The notes below the pieces were generated by a model, which ran no database searches, had not been told where the DNA came from, and worked only from the letters and a program-made list of their open reading frames with translations. Below, piece after piece: positions 10,018 through 18,328 of a stretch of DNA of 64,000 nt. Positions within the stretch are counted from its first letter, which is position 1, and every line of letters begins with the position of its first letter. Source of the DNA: Pseudoalteromonas arctica A 37-1-2 (GTDB lineage Bacteria > Pseudomonadota > Gammaproteobacteria > Enterobacterales > Alteromonadaceae); contig NZ_CP011025.1 of NCBI RefSeq assembly GCF_000238395.3, positions 3,348,001-3,412,000 of the forward strand, given 5' to 3'. A program made the translations under genes and the position numbers.

Positions 10018-10986
10018 ATGCGTAGACTCCCTCCAGTATTACTAGAAGATGGTTGTTCAAGAGAACTTTTATCATTAATTCGAACAATTTTAGCGGCATG
10101 TAAAGAAATTTCGTTTCGCGTTGGTCAAGGCGCGCTTTCTGGCGTATTAGGCTCAACCCTTGATGAAAACATTCAAGGTGAAACTCAAAAAAAGCTCGAT
10201 GTATTATCTAATCAGCTGTTAAAAGATATTTTACTGGAATCAGGTACGGTTAAAGCAATCGCCTCTGAAGAAGAAGACTACACAGTAGCAGGTAACCCAG
10301 ACGCTAAATTTATAGTGGCATTTGATCCACTCGATGGCTCGTCAAATACCGATATTAACTCGCTTGTCGGTACTATATTTTCCATTATGGAAGCGCCTGA
10401 AGGTTCTGACGCCGCTGACGAAAGCATTTTTATGCAGCCAGGTCATAAGCAAGTTGCAGCAGGTTACGTACTTTACGGCCCGTCAACAATGCTTGCGCTG
10501 ACTACAGGTAAAGGCACGCGTATGTTTACCCTTGATAAAACACAAGGCAGCTTTTTACTTACACAAGATTTTGCTGATATTCCTGCTGATACAAACGAAT
10601 TTGCCATTAATACGTCTAACCAACGCCATTGGCAACCAGCGATGCAAAACTATATCAATGATTTGCTAGCAGGCGATACAGGCCCGCGCGCTAAAAACTT
10701 TAATATGCGCTGGATTGCAGCAATGGTGGGCGATGTGCATCGTGTACTTAGCCGTGGTGGTTTATTTACTTACCCTACCGACACCAAAGATCCTAAAAAG
10801 CCAAATAAATTACGCCTACTTTACGAAGCAAATCCAATGGCTATGTTAGTAGAGCAAGCTGGCGGTATCGCATCAACCGGTACCGAACGTATTATGGATA
10901 TTCAGCCTGATGCAATCCACCAGCGTGTAGCCGTTATTTTAGGTTCTAAAAACGAAGTAGAAACGTGCTTGGGATATCATAAATAA
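10018..10986 (+). CDS. fbp: Fructose-1,6-bisphosphatase, class 1
   Basis: The enzyme hydrolyses fructose-1,6-bisphosphate to fructose-6-phosphate, the key gluconeogenic step. The 322-residue protein has the class I metal-binding signature FDPLDGSSN near residue 100, EEEDY upstream of it, and the substrate-phosphate region [23 protein letters not shown] 10018 ([12 protein letters not shown]) is chosen over a TTG ten codons upstream because AGGA lies at 10007-10010. A terminator follows directly. The gene would serve growth on non-sugar substrates such as amino acids or glycerate. Confidence 0.96.
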   Translation: MRRLPPVLLEDGCSRELLSLIRTILAACKEISFRVGQGALSGVLGSTLDENIQGETQKKLDVLSNQLLKDILLESGTVKAIASEEEDYTVAGNPDAKFIVAFDPLDGSSNTDINSLVGTIFSIMEAPEGSDAADESIFMQPGHKQVAAGYVLYGPSTMLALTTGKGTRMFTLDKTQGSFLLTQDFADIPADTNEFAINTSNQRHWQPAMQNYINDLLAGDTGPRAKNFNMRWIAAMVGDVHRVLSRGGLFTYPTDTKDPKKPNKLRLLYEANPMAMLVEQAGGIASTGTERIMDIQPDAIHQRVAVILGSKNEVETCLGYHK

Positions 10987-11012
10987 TCGCTTAAAACGAT
11001 TGTCTTCAATTT

Positions 11013-11047
11013 AAAAAACCGCATTCAATTGAAGTGCGGTTTTTTTG
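11013..11047 (+). terminator. fbp terminator
   Basis: ACCGCA and TGCGGT pair around an inner TTC-AATT-GAA, with A-run before and TTTTTTT after. Confidence 0.8.
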
Positions 11048-11121
11048 TAGGTGAGGTATTACACCTCGCTTTCTAAACACCAAAGCCACGTTACATGAGC
11101 GCGAAGTAAATTCGCACCTAC
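11047..11121. repeat. Intergenic palindromic repeat, two-hairpin unit (copy 1)
   Basis: The outer ends GTAGGTG and CACCTAC are inverted. Inside are two small hairpins, GAGGT-ATTAC-ACCTC and GCGAA-GTAAA-TTCGC. The same plan appears in two copies at 61.6-61.8 kb, which supports a REP/BIME-like family. Confidence 0.7.
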
Positions 11122-11136
11122 AGGGTTGCATATATT

Positions 11137-11170
11137 GTAGGTGAGGTTTTATACCTCGCTTTTTAAACAA
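11137..11170. repeat. Intergenic palindromic repeat, half unit (copy 2)
   Basis: GTAGGTGAGGTTTTATACCTCGC closely repeats the left half of the neighbouring copy 1, including its 3' flank CTTTTTAAAC; the right hairpin is missing. It abuts the 3' end of the next gene. Confidence 0.65.
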
Positions 11171-11171
11171 A

Positions 11172-11498
11172 TCAAATTTTTACTAACGCAACTATTTGAG
11201 CAAGCTTTTGATGATTAAGCTCTCCCATTTGCTCGCTATTACTGAGCGCATAAATAAAACCTTCATGCTCTGCACAATCAATGTCATCTCGCGATTCAAT
11301 TACGTTTGCCCAAAGCTCTAAATCATCTAAGTCTATTTCGTTACTTAAACAGCGTTTAAGGACATCGATTAAAACCTCGGTTGAGAGAGTATAATGAGTT
11401 TTATTGCTATCAGCAGGGCTTGAAACGATAACCGATATAGCTTCGTCCCTTTGCTCACCAAATGTAATAAATTCAGCTAATGCTTTTTGTGTATTCAT
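11172..11498 (-). CDS. Small hypothetical acidic protein
   Basis: I do not recognise this 108-residue protein with certainty. It is acidic, has no signal peptide or membrane helix, and has a notable central segment DLELWANVIESRDDIDC followed by EGFIYALSNSEQMGELN. That pattern of a tryptophan, acidic helices and a terminal helix is seen in some small cytosolic immunity-type proteins, but no toxin lies next to it. It is divergent from the CWC/DUF5522 gene with a 43-base gap, so the two share a promoter region. Its 3' end touches a palindromic repeat. Confidence 0.65.
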   Translation of the reverse strand: MNTQKALAEFITFGEQRDEAISVIVSSPADSNKTHYTLSTEVLIDVLKRCLSNEIDLDDLELWANVIESRDDIDCAEHEGFIYALSNSEQMGELNHQKLAQIVALVKI

Positions 11499-11541
11499 AA
11501 TATTTGTTATTCTTGGCTCACTGTTACTAAAAAGAATTATA

Positions 11542-11901
11542 ATGACTCAACTTAACTGCACTCAATGCCACAGTACTCTAACGTGTAATGTAGACGATAT
11601 ATCAGCGTGTTGGTGCAATGAGCTGCCAGCTATTTTACCGCTTGATATCACAGCAACAAGTTGTTTATGCCGCAAGTGCACGCTTAATAAAATAAATACT
11701 TTTTTAGAGGGTGTTTATACACAACCTATTAAAACCCAAATAGACTTTGCAAAGCAATTTAGAGGTAACGACAATTTAATTGAAGGGCTCGACTACAGCA
11801 TGCAAAGTGGTTACATGATTTTTAGTAAGTGGTTTTTTTTAAAGCGTGGTTCGTGCTGCAAAAATGGTTGTAAAAACTGCCCTTATGGTTTTAGAAAGTA
11901 A
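11542..11901 (+). CDS. Cysteine-rich CWC domain plus DUF5522-like protein
   Basis: The 119-residue product starts at ATG 11542 (MTQLNCTQCHSTL); a longer in-frame reading starting within the divergent gene is less plausible. The N-terminal half has CxxC, CWC and CLCRKC cysteine clusters typical of the cysteine-rich CWC family. The C-terminal end has CCKNGCKNCPYGF, the mark of DUF5522. Ten or more cysteines suggest binding of zinc or an iron-sulfur centre. These domains often occur as separate proteins; here they are in one chain. Function is unknown. Confidence 0.8.
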   Translation: MTQLNCTQCHSTLTCNVDDISACWCNELPAILPLDITATSCLCRKCTLNKINTFLEGVYTQPIKTQIDFAKQFRGNDNLIEGLDYSMQSGYMIFSKWFFLKRGSCCKNGCKNCPYGFRK

Positions 11902-12061
11902 AAACCATTTAATACAAATACGAGCAAACATTGGTTTTTACCTTCTCACTTTCTTCTCTTTCACTTCGCCTTGTGAATAATATTTTTAAGTACTGTTATT
12001 CACAAAGAGGTTTAGAGGCGCTGCGCTTTTAACGTGAGCAAGCTTTACATATCCAACACGT

Positions 12062-12895
12062 CTACTTTTCTCCCGTGGCGATGGGCAATGAATCACTTGC
12101 GCCCCACTCACTCCACGAGCCATCAAAAACACTTAAATTACTGTAACCACATTCAGTAGCAAATAACGCTAAAACACAGGCTGTAATACCTGAGCCACAG
12201 CTAAATTGTAGCTGCTGTGCATCCCCGACCACGTCATTAAATATCGCTTTAATTTCAGTAAGTGGTTTTGCTTCACCTTTATTAAGTAAATCCATAAAAG
12301 GTAACGAGCGACTATTTGGGATATGCCCGCTACGCATGCCTTTTCGGGGTTCACTTTCTTCGCCTGTAAAACGCTTATAAGCACGTGCATCTAGCAATGC
12401 AGTGCTGGGCTCATCGATTACGTCAACCACTTGTTGGCTATTAATAAAATACGCAGAGTTATAGTTTGCCGTAAAATCACCTTTACCTGACGCTTTGCTA
12501 TAACCTTGTTGTGTGGCGTAATCGCTCTCTAACCACTTTTTAAGGCCACCACTGAGTACTTTAACATTGTGATGCCCCATAGCTTTAAACATCCACCACG
12601 CTCTTGCTGCGCTAAATAAACCGCCATCTTCGTATACAACTATAAACGAGTCGTTATTTACACCTGCATTTTGCATCACGTGGGTAAACTGCTGCTCGCT
12701 GCATACCATACTTGGTAAGGGATTTGATCTATCGGCCAATTCGTTTTTTATGTCAAAACGTTTAGCGCTAGGCAGCATTGCTTGAGGCGAATAAGCACCC
12801 AAAACACCTGGGCGCAGCATACCTGCATCAAATATCACTAATGCAGGGTTGTTGAGTTGTGCCTGCAGTTGTTGGTAGGTGATAAGGTTTTTCAT
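12062..12895 (-). CDS. sseA: 3-mercaptopyruvate sulfurtransferase-type tandem rhodanese
   Basis: Two rhodanese modules are visible: an inactive N-terminal one (about residues 5-125) and a catalytic C-terminal one (about 150-275) with the active-site loop CGSGITA, typical of mercaptopyruvate sulfurtransferases rather than thiosulfate-specific enzymes (CRKG). The 277-residue length is standard. The enzyme moves sulfur from 3-mercaptopyruvate to thiol or cyanide acceptors in the cytoplasm. It is a single gene, divergent from the GT9 gene. A thiosulfate:cyanide sulfurtransferase cannot be fully excluded. Confidence 0.88.
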   Translation of the reverse strand: MKNLITYQQLQAQLNNPALVIFDAGMLRPGVLGAYSPQAMLPSAKRFDIKNELADRSNPLPSMVCSEQQFTHVMQNAGVNNDSFIVVYEDGGLFSAARAWWMFKAMGHHNVKVLSGGLKKWLESDYATQQGYSKASGKGDFTANYNSAYFINSQQVVDVIDEPSTALLDARAYKRFTGEESEPRKGMRSGHIPNSRSLPFMDLLNKGEAKPLTEIKAIFNDVVGDAQQLQFSCGSGITACVLALFATECGYSNLSVFDGSWSEWGASDSLPIATGEK

Positions 12896-12987
12896 GGTTT
12901 ATATCCAATAAATAAATAAATAAATACATATTACTTAAAAAATTGAGTTAGAATTATGAATAATTTAATTAAGACAGTATATTAATT

Positions 12988-14010
12988 ATGACCTTACCTA
13001 TAAATAAAAAAATAACAGGTACAATTTTAGTCATTCATCCAAAGTTTATTGGTGATGCAGTTAATAATACGACCGCAATATCGCTTTTAAGAGAACTCTA
13101 CCCTAACAATAAAATAATTGTCCTAGTTAACCCTCTTTTAGCTCCCATATTTAAACGTGATGACCGCTTTAATTTGACGGTTATGATTGACGAGCGTCAT
13201 GATAAAAAGCAAAAAAAATCTATTTTTTATCAAGCAAAAAAAATAAAAGAGCACAATGTTCAACTAGCCATAATTATGAAAAGTGCCTTTTCTGACGCTT
13301 TACTCTGCACTCTAGCAAATATAAAATATAAAATAGGTTATAAAAAGAATGGACGTTCTTGGCTGCTAAGCCACAAATACAAGATTAATAATAATCACCA
13401 CTACATAAATAGATATTGCCGCTTAGTAAATGAACCACATAACCAACCATTTACTACATCCCCTTCAACTTACGTTTTTAGTAAAAGAAGTAAATTAATT
13501 AAAGCTGATCGTAATAAACCTACGATTGCAGTTTATTATGGTGGTTTAGTAAAAAAGTATAGACACTATCCATCATCTCAAGCGTTTCAATCGTTAGCTC
13601 TTATAAACCAAACATTACCGTCTCATTTTGTACTGGTTGGGGACAACCAAGAGATAACAGACAATGCAAAAATATCTACAGATTTAATAGAGAATAGTAT
13701 TGATTTCCAAGACCTAACTGGTAAAACAACACTGACCGAACTTGTCGATATAATTGCCAGTGTAGATTTATTAATTACGATCGATTCCGGTGCAATGCAT
13801 ATAGCTGCTGCAACAAAAACAGCATTCGTTGCTGTAGTTGGTTTAGGAACTTCACCCTGGAGTATTGTAGAACCTAAGTGCGAGAACAAAATATCTCTAG
13901 TTGCCAATGGCAGTAGTTTAAATGATGCTGAAATAATTAAAGAAATTTCACCAGAAAAAATAGTTGAAGCTGCATTTTCTTTACTAAAAAATAAAATTAC
14001 ATTTTTATGA
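12988..14010 (+). CDS. Glycosyltransferase family 9 (heptosyltransferase-like)
   Basis: The 340-residue protein has the GT9 pattern: an N-terminal Rossmann start ILVIHPKFIGDAVNNTTAI with the GD motif, and a C-terminal LLITIDSGAMHIAAATKT with the D-S/T-G-x-x-H signature, followed by GTSPW. GT9 enzymes add heptose or related sugars to the LPS core. No other LPS gene is adjacent and the gene is richer in A/T and lysine/asparagine codons than its neighbours, which may reflect horizontal gain. The donor sugar cannot be determined. Its 3' end overlaps the convergent haemoglobin gene by 14 bases. Confidence 0.85.
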   Translation: MTLPINKKITGTILVIHPKFIGDAVNNTTAISLLRELYPNNKIIVLVNPLLAPIFKRDDRFNLTVMIDERHDKKQKKSIFYQAKKIKEHNVQLAIIMKSAFSDALLCTLANIKYKIGYKKNGRSWLLSHKYKINNNHHYINRYCRLVNEPHNQPFTTSPSTYVFSKRSKLIKADRNKPTIAVYYGGLVKKYRHYPSSQAFQSLALINQTLPSHFVLVGDNQEITDNAKISTDLIENSIDFQDLTGKTTLTELVDIIASVDLLITIDSGAMHIAAATKTAFVAVVGLGTSPWSIVEPKCENKISLVANGSSLNDAEIIKEISPEKIVEAAFSLLKNKITFL

Positions 14011-14416
14011 TTTCATCACGAAGTGGCGCCATTCTAGAAAGAATATCGTTTTGTAAACTATGGCTAACATTTTGCTCATTCATTGCATTTATAAGCAAAT
14101 CAACAACATGATTAAAATCTTTCTCTGTAATATGCATACCAGTATGAATAGCCACCATAGAGTCGCCATCGTATGTACATGGGCCTTCTACTAACATGCA
14201 CATATGAGTAATAAACCCTTGGCGAAAGTACGCTATATTACTGTGTTCAAAGTAATGAATTATCTGCTCGTCATTACCTATTTGATAGATAAAGCTATCA
14301 ACAATTCTGCCTATCCCCGCTTTACCATCCAGCTTTTGATAAAGCGATAATTGCGTTGAGCTAGCACAACTACAAAGCAATCCTACGCATACTATAAAAA
14401 TACCAACGCTTTTCAT
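13997..14416 (-). CDS. Group 1 truncated haemoglobin with lipoprotein-type signal
   Basis: Starting at ATG 14416, which shares one base with the stop of the upstream gene (TAATG), the product is 139 residues. Residues 1-21 look like a lipoprotein signal (KSVGIFIVCVGLLCSC, with Cys following LCS). The rest follows group 1 truncated globins: SLYQKLDGKAGIGRIVDSF, then YFRQGFITHMCMLVEGPC, and the proximal-histidine region MVAIHTGMHIT. Globins of this group bind O2 or NO; an exported, lipid-anchored one would act in the periplasm or on a membrane face. It is the last gene of a four-gene operon. Confidence 0.85.
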   Translation of the reverse strand: MKSVGIFIVCVGLLCSCASSTQLSLYQKLDGKAGIGRIVDSFIYQIGNDEQIIHYFEHSNIAYFRQGFITHMCMLVEGPCTYDGDSMVAIHTGMHITEKDFNHVVDLLINAMNEQNVSHSLQNDILSRMAPLRDEIIKM

Positions 14417-15249
14417 TACCAATACCCTGTTACCGATAAATACCAACCTGTTTGATCGTCAGCTCCTGCAATGCTTCCTAAATCAAGGTAAGCCACTGTC
14501 ACACTTACGTGCTTATTAGGCATCCATGCTACAAATAAGTCTTTCCAATCTTGTTCGCCTAAGTTTAAGTTATTTGATTTTTGACGATACTCAACACCTA
14601 CGGCTACTTCACGACTAAAAAATAGTGCTGTGCTGCCTTCAAATAGCACTTTACCACTACCATTTTCTCCACCGTAGCCAAGCAAACCAAGTTGATTAGC
14701 TTCGCTGTATCGTGTGGTTACGTTCCAAAACCAGTTATAACCAGCAATAGCCCCCAAATGTAACTTACTAGCAGCGAGGTAGTAGTCAGTGCCGCTGGTA
14801 TCTTCTGCGCCTACAAGTGTTGCAATACTGCCATCATCCAGTGATTTATGCTGAATACCTAAGCTAAGCTGTGGCCAATCACTGTAAACAATATCGCCAT
14901 ATAAACGTATTTTAGCACCTGTAATTGATTGCTCTATTTCAGCATCAAGTGCTGGTACATCAAAGCGCTGTTGGGCATAACTGAGCTCAACACGATTAAA
15001 TAAATTAAGTTGTGCACCACATACGTCAAGTGTGTAGTCGGTTACATCTGCGCGGCTACAAAAGCCATTTATCGAAAATTCATCATCACTTGCGTACCCA
15101 GCAAGTTGTGCCCACGGTACAATACCACCGCCGCCACTGCCTTCAATTTGAGAAACTCCCGGCGTAGCTAGCAGTTTTCCATTGCTTGCAATGCTCGGTA
15201 CACTAATTATTAAAAACAAACTTGCTAATAAGTATTTAATTTTTTTCAT
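14416..15249 (-). CDS. DUF3034 outer-membrane beta-barrel protein
   Basis: The 277-residue protein has a signal peptide (residues 1-21, VPSIAS-NG), a glycine-rich mature start (EGSGGGGIVPWAQLAGY) and alternating amphipathic beta strands ending in an aromatic residue (LSVTGYW), as in outer-membrane barrels. I assign it to DUF3034 from the GGGGIVPWA start and the NWFWNVTTRYS region. It has an excellent Shine-Dalgarno (GGAGG, 7 bases before ATG). It overlaps the GGDEF/EAL gene by 14 bases upstream and the haemoglobin gene downstream, so all are surely co-transcribed. Function unknown. Confidence 0.82.
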   Translation of the reverse strand: MKKIKYLLASLFLIISVPSIASNGKLLATPGVSQIEGSGGGGIVPWAQLAGYASDDEFSINGFCSRADVTDYTLDVCGAQLNLFNRVELSYAQQRFDVPALDAEIEQSITGAKIRLYGDIVYSDWPQLSLGIQHKSLDDGSIATLVGAEDTSGTDYYLAASKLHLGAIAGYNWFWNVTTRYSEANQLGLLGYGGENGSGKVLFEGSTALFFSREVAVGVEYRQKSNNLNLGEQDWKDLFVAWMPNKHVSVTVAYLDLGSIAGADDQTGWYLSVTGYW

Positions 15250-17551
15250 AGTATTCCTCCAGCCATTCTTCTAATAGTTCTGCTTTTAAAGGCCTACTTA
15301 AGTAATAGCCTTGTGCATGGTCGCACTGCATGCCTCTAAGTAAATTTAATGAGCCAAGTGTTTCAACCCCCTCAGCTACAACAGAAAAGCCTAGCTGATG
15401 CCCCAACGTAATTGATGATTGCACTATAAATTGATCTTTTTGCGATTCATCAAGTTTTAGGATAAAGCACTTATCTAGCTTAAGCTCATCAATCGGTAAC
15501 ATTTTTAATCGACCAAGTGATGTTTGCCCTACACCATAATCATCTAATGATATTTTAACGCCAATTGCCTTTAGGTTTTCGAGCGCTTTAATACCTTTTT
15601 CTTCGTTTTCGATCATATCGCGCTCAGTAAGCTCAATAGTGATCAGCTTAGGATCTACTTTGTACTTTTTAAGCGTACGAACTAATGCAGCATGAAAGCC
15701 CGGAAATGCTATGTCTTGCGCAGATACATTTATTGCAGCCTGTAAGTTTATATTTTTAAACTGCCAATCAGCTACTTGTGCTACAACCGTATTAACAACC
15801 CACCCAGTAAGCTCAACAATAAGGCCCGACTGCTCAGCTAAGTCAATAAACAGTTCAGGATTAACCCAGCTACCATCTTTTCGCTGCCAGCGAATAAGTG
15901 ACTCAACTTTATCTATTTTTTGCGTTTTCATGTGTAATTTTGGCTGATAGGTCATAAATAACTGGCCATCGTCATCACTAATAGCCTGCTTTAATTCATC
16001 AAGCATTATTAAGCGCTCTAAGTGCGCCTCGTCTTCACCATTTTGATAATAATGTATGCTCTCTTGTGTGTTTGCAGCACTTTCAACAGCAATTAGCACG
16101 CGGCGCATTAAGTCATCACTTGCAATTCCTTGCGTAGGATACTGCACAATGCCCGCACTAAAGCGTAAGTTAATTTTTAGTTTTTGAATGGTGTAGCACG
16201 CTTGTAATTGTGCCATTAAGCCAACAATCCCGCTTTTGTGTTCGCGCGCTGCAGCCGTCGGAAACACAGTTAAAAACTCATCGCCGCCAATACGAGCATG
16301 AAAGCCCCCTAACTCATCCGAAAACTCACTTATTCTGCAAGCAACCGCCTTTAGGCAGTCATCACCAATGCGCGGACCGAGCTTATCGTTTATATGGCGA
16401 AGACCCTTTATGTCTATTGCAACGAGCGTGTACTCGGCTGATGAATCTAACTCATCATCAAGCACCTCAAGCATGGCTGAGCGGTTATAAAAGCCTGTTA
16501 GGGAGTCGTGTCTGGCTTGAAAGCTAATTTGTTGCTCGCGCTGATTAATATCATTACCCATGCTATCAAACGCTGCGACTAGCGTGTCTATTTCGGTACT
16601 TTGCCTTCGCCCTTTAAATTCAAAAGCATAATTACCTTGTGCAAATTGCCTTGCTATTACAGCTAGTTGAGTAAGTGGCGTAGTTAAGTTATTTGCAAAT
16701 ATGCTGCTCGTAATAACACCTACAAACATAGTTAAAATAGCTAAAATAATAAGTGTAAAAAGAAGTTTTTCGAAGTCACTATAACTTTGTGTTAAATCGG
16801 CGCTCAGTAAAATAATTATAGGATGGGTCAACAACGATGGTAAATCTATATCTCGGTTACGATACACCAAATACTCACCAAAAAAACGCGATGTGGTTAC
16901 GGTACTAAAATAGCTAACAGGTTCAAATTGCTCAGGGCGATTAGCTAATGAACTAATAACAATATCGTCAGCGCTACCTATAAAGCTCACATCCATGCCT
17001 GTTAAGCTTTTTAGTTCATGGGCTACATTGTCATCAATTTTAAAACCCACCAAACTATAGGCCACTGTACGTGGCGCTCTTACGGGTAATAAAATAATTT
17101 GGTAAAGCTCGTTATTTAGCACCACAAAACTAGACTCTTCTGGCGCACTTAAAAGCTCTTCCATTAACGGCTTTAAGTTATGTGCAAAAGCGTCTTCGTC
17201 AGTATTGGCGGAAATTAGCCTACCCGATAAATCAAGTAGCAGCATTAATTCGGCATCAATACGTTGGCTATGATTAAACAACACACTGCTTATTGTCCCG
17301 GCATCCCGCGTTGCTACAGCTTGCTTAAAACCAAAGTCGGAGGTGAGTACTTTTGCTGCGGTTAGTAGTAGGCTTTCTTTTGATTTTAAATATTGCTTAT
17401 AAACATTTTGCGCTACGGTAATGTCTTGATTTACTTTTTCTTCTTGAAACTTACTCGTAGACCACCAAAAACTAAACAAGCTGACCATAGTGGTTAATAA
17501 CACTAAGCCAACACATAAAATGGTTATGCGATTTCGTAAACTATTAGTCAT
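15236..17551 (-). CDS. Membrane GGDEF-EAL protein (c-di-GMP turnover)
   Basis: ATG 17551 is chosen because it overlaps the upstream stop by 8 bases (ATGACTAA); a start 8 codons earlier is less likely. The 771-residue protein has a membrane helix (about 9-31), a periplasmic sensor domain, a second helix (about 258-282), a HAMP-like segment (NNLTTPLTQLAVIARQFAQG), a GGDEF domain with intact ARIGGDEF, and an EAL domain. The EAL motif reads ESL (VESLIRW), while NVSAQD, ELTERD, LDDYGVG and VVAEGVET are present, so phosphodiesterase activity is plausible. It makes and/or degrades c-di-GMP. Its sensor probably reads a signal linked to the flanking copper and haem proteins (inference). Confidence 0.92.
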   Translation of the reverse strand: MTNSLRNRITILCVGLVLLTTMVSLFSFWWSTSKFQEEKVNQDITVAQNVYKQYLKSKESLLLTAAKVLTSDFGFKQAVATRDAGTISSVLFNHSQRIDAELMLLLDLSGRLISANTDEDAFAHNLKPLMEELLSAPEESSFVVLNNELYQIILLPVRAPRTVAYSLVGFKIDDNVAHELKSLTGMDVSFIGSADDIVISSLANRPEQFEPVSYFSTVTTSRFFGEYLVYRNRDIDLPSLLTHPIIILLSADLTQSYSDFEKLLFTLIILAILTMFVGVITSSIFANNLTTPLTQLAVIARQFAQGNYAFEFKGRRQSTEIDTLVAAFDSMGNDINQREQQISFQARHDSLTGFYNRSAMLEVLDDELDSSAEYTLVAIDIKGLRHINDKLGPRIGDDCLKAVACRISEFSDELGGFHARIGGDEFLTVFPTAAAREHKSGIVGLMAQLQACYTIQKLKINLRFSAGIVQYPTQGIASDDLMRRVLIAVESAANTQESIHYYQNGEDEAHLERLIMLDELKQAISDDDGQLFMTYQPKLHMKTQKIDKVESLIRWQRKDGSWVNPELFIDLAEQSGLIVELTGWVVNTVVAQVADWQFKNINLQAAINVSAQDIAFPGFHAALVRTLKKYKVDPKLITIELTERDMIENEEKGIKALENLKAIGVKISLDDYGVGQTSLGRLKMLPIDELKLDKCFILKLDESQKDQFIVQSSITLGHQLGFSVVAEGVETLGSLNLLRGMQCDHAQGYYLSRPLKAELLEEWLEEYYEKN

Positions 17552-18206
17552 TACCAGCCTTAAACTTACTACCAAAGGTATTTCTAGGTGCTGGGGTCGA
17601 TGTGTTTACTGTTATCTGTAACTGTTTTTGAGAATTAATTGTTATCATTTTTTTATTCTCCAATGGCGCTGTTTGTAAAGGGTGCCACACACTCACTTGT
17701 GCAGGCAGCGTATTAATAGGCAAACTAACATAGCCTTTTTTATCTGTTTTATATACGGATTCACTACTCGCTACATAGATATAGCCAACCATAGAGTCAT
17801 GAATATTACACCCTAAAACAACAACCCCTTGTTGCTCAAACGTAATGGGCTCTTTTGGTTGCCCTGAATATAATCTTAGTTGAAAAGGCTTAGCTTGTGA
17901 AAAAGAATAAACATGATGGCGAATATTATCGCTGTTAGGAAAGTTAACTTTTTGACCCTGTTGTACAACTAATAATTCGGGTAAAAACTGCTTATGGACT
18001 TGATCCATTATAGCAATGGGCAAATTTGATGGTGTGGCTTGTTTGTCAGCAATATTAAGCTCAACCACTGCACCTGATAACTTTTGGCCGTGTTGATCTT
18101 CTATTACTAATTCAATATTCGCACTTAAAGCAAACTGACTAAAAAACAAACCTATAGCTAAAAAGTAATGACTTTTAGCAAACTTTTGCAATGCCCGCTC
18201 AAACAT
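17544..18206 (-). CDS. Exported cupredoxin-like protein ('methylamine utilization' type)
   Basis: The 220-residue protein has a signal peptide (about 1-29, FALSA-NI), a carboxypeptidase-regulatory-like strand-rich part, and a cupredoxin fold with candidate type 1 copper ligands: His in NIRHHVYSF, and Cys, His and Met in LGCNIHDSMVGYI. Proteins like this are annotated as methylamine utilization proteins but no methylamine dehydrogenase genes are near, so that label is only historical. It is the first gene of the operon with the GGDEF/EAL, DUF3034 and truncated haemoglobin genes and may act as periplasmic electron carrier or copper sensor (inference). Confidence 0.82.
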   Translation of the reverse strand: MFERALQKFAKSHYFLAIGLFFSQFALSANIELVIEDQHGQKLSGAVVELNIADKQATPSNLPIAIMDQVHKQFLPELLVVQQGQKVNFPNSDNIRHHVYSFSQAKPFQLRLYSGQPKEPITFEQQGVVVLGCNIHDSMVGYIYVASSESVYKTDKKGYVSLPINTLPAQVSVWHPLQTAPLENKKMITINSQKQLQITVNTSTPAPRNTFGSKFKAGND

Positions 18207-18274
18207 AACAACACCTAAATATTAATGTAAGGTTAAGTTAATTAGAGACGAGCACTAATTGCAAGAATTATAGC

Positions 18275-18306
18275 CCAGTAACTAAAAATAAAGACTTAGT
18301 TACTGG
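18275..18306. repeat. Inverted repeat between purC and the cupredoxin gene
   Basis: CCAGTAACTAA (18275-18285) pairs with TTAGTTACTGG (18296-18306). It lies 3' of purC and 5' of the cupredoxin operon, both on the minus strand. The T-run expected after a terminator is poor, so it may end purC transcripts or act as an operator for the operon. Confidence 0.55.
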
Positions 18307-18328
18307 CTTTGTTAGCACTTAAGTGCTG

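Noticed and set aside
11404..11541. Hydrophobic N-terminal extension of the CWC/DUF5522 protein
   Set aside because: It would overlap the divergent gene, and the cysteine-rich domain starts exactly at ATG 11542.
16210..16527. 105-codon open frame antisense to the GGDEF domain
   Set aside because: No start signal or motif; mirrors codon structure of the real gene.
17544..18206. Methylamine utilisation pathway
   Set aside because: Only the cupredoxin-like protein is present; no methylamine dehydrogenase or maturation genes are near.
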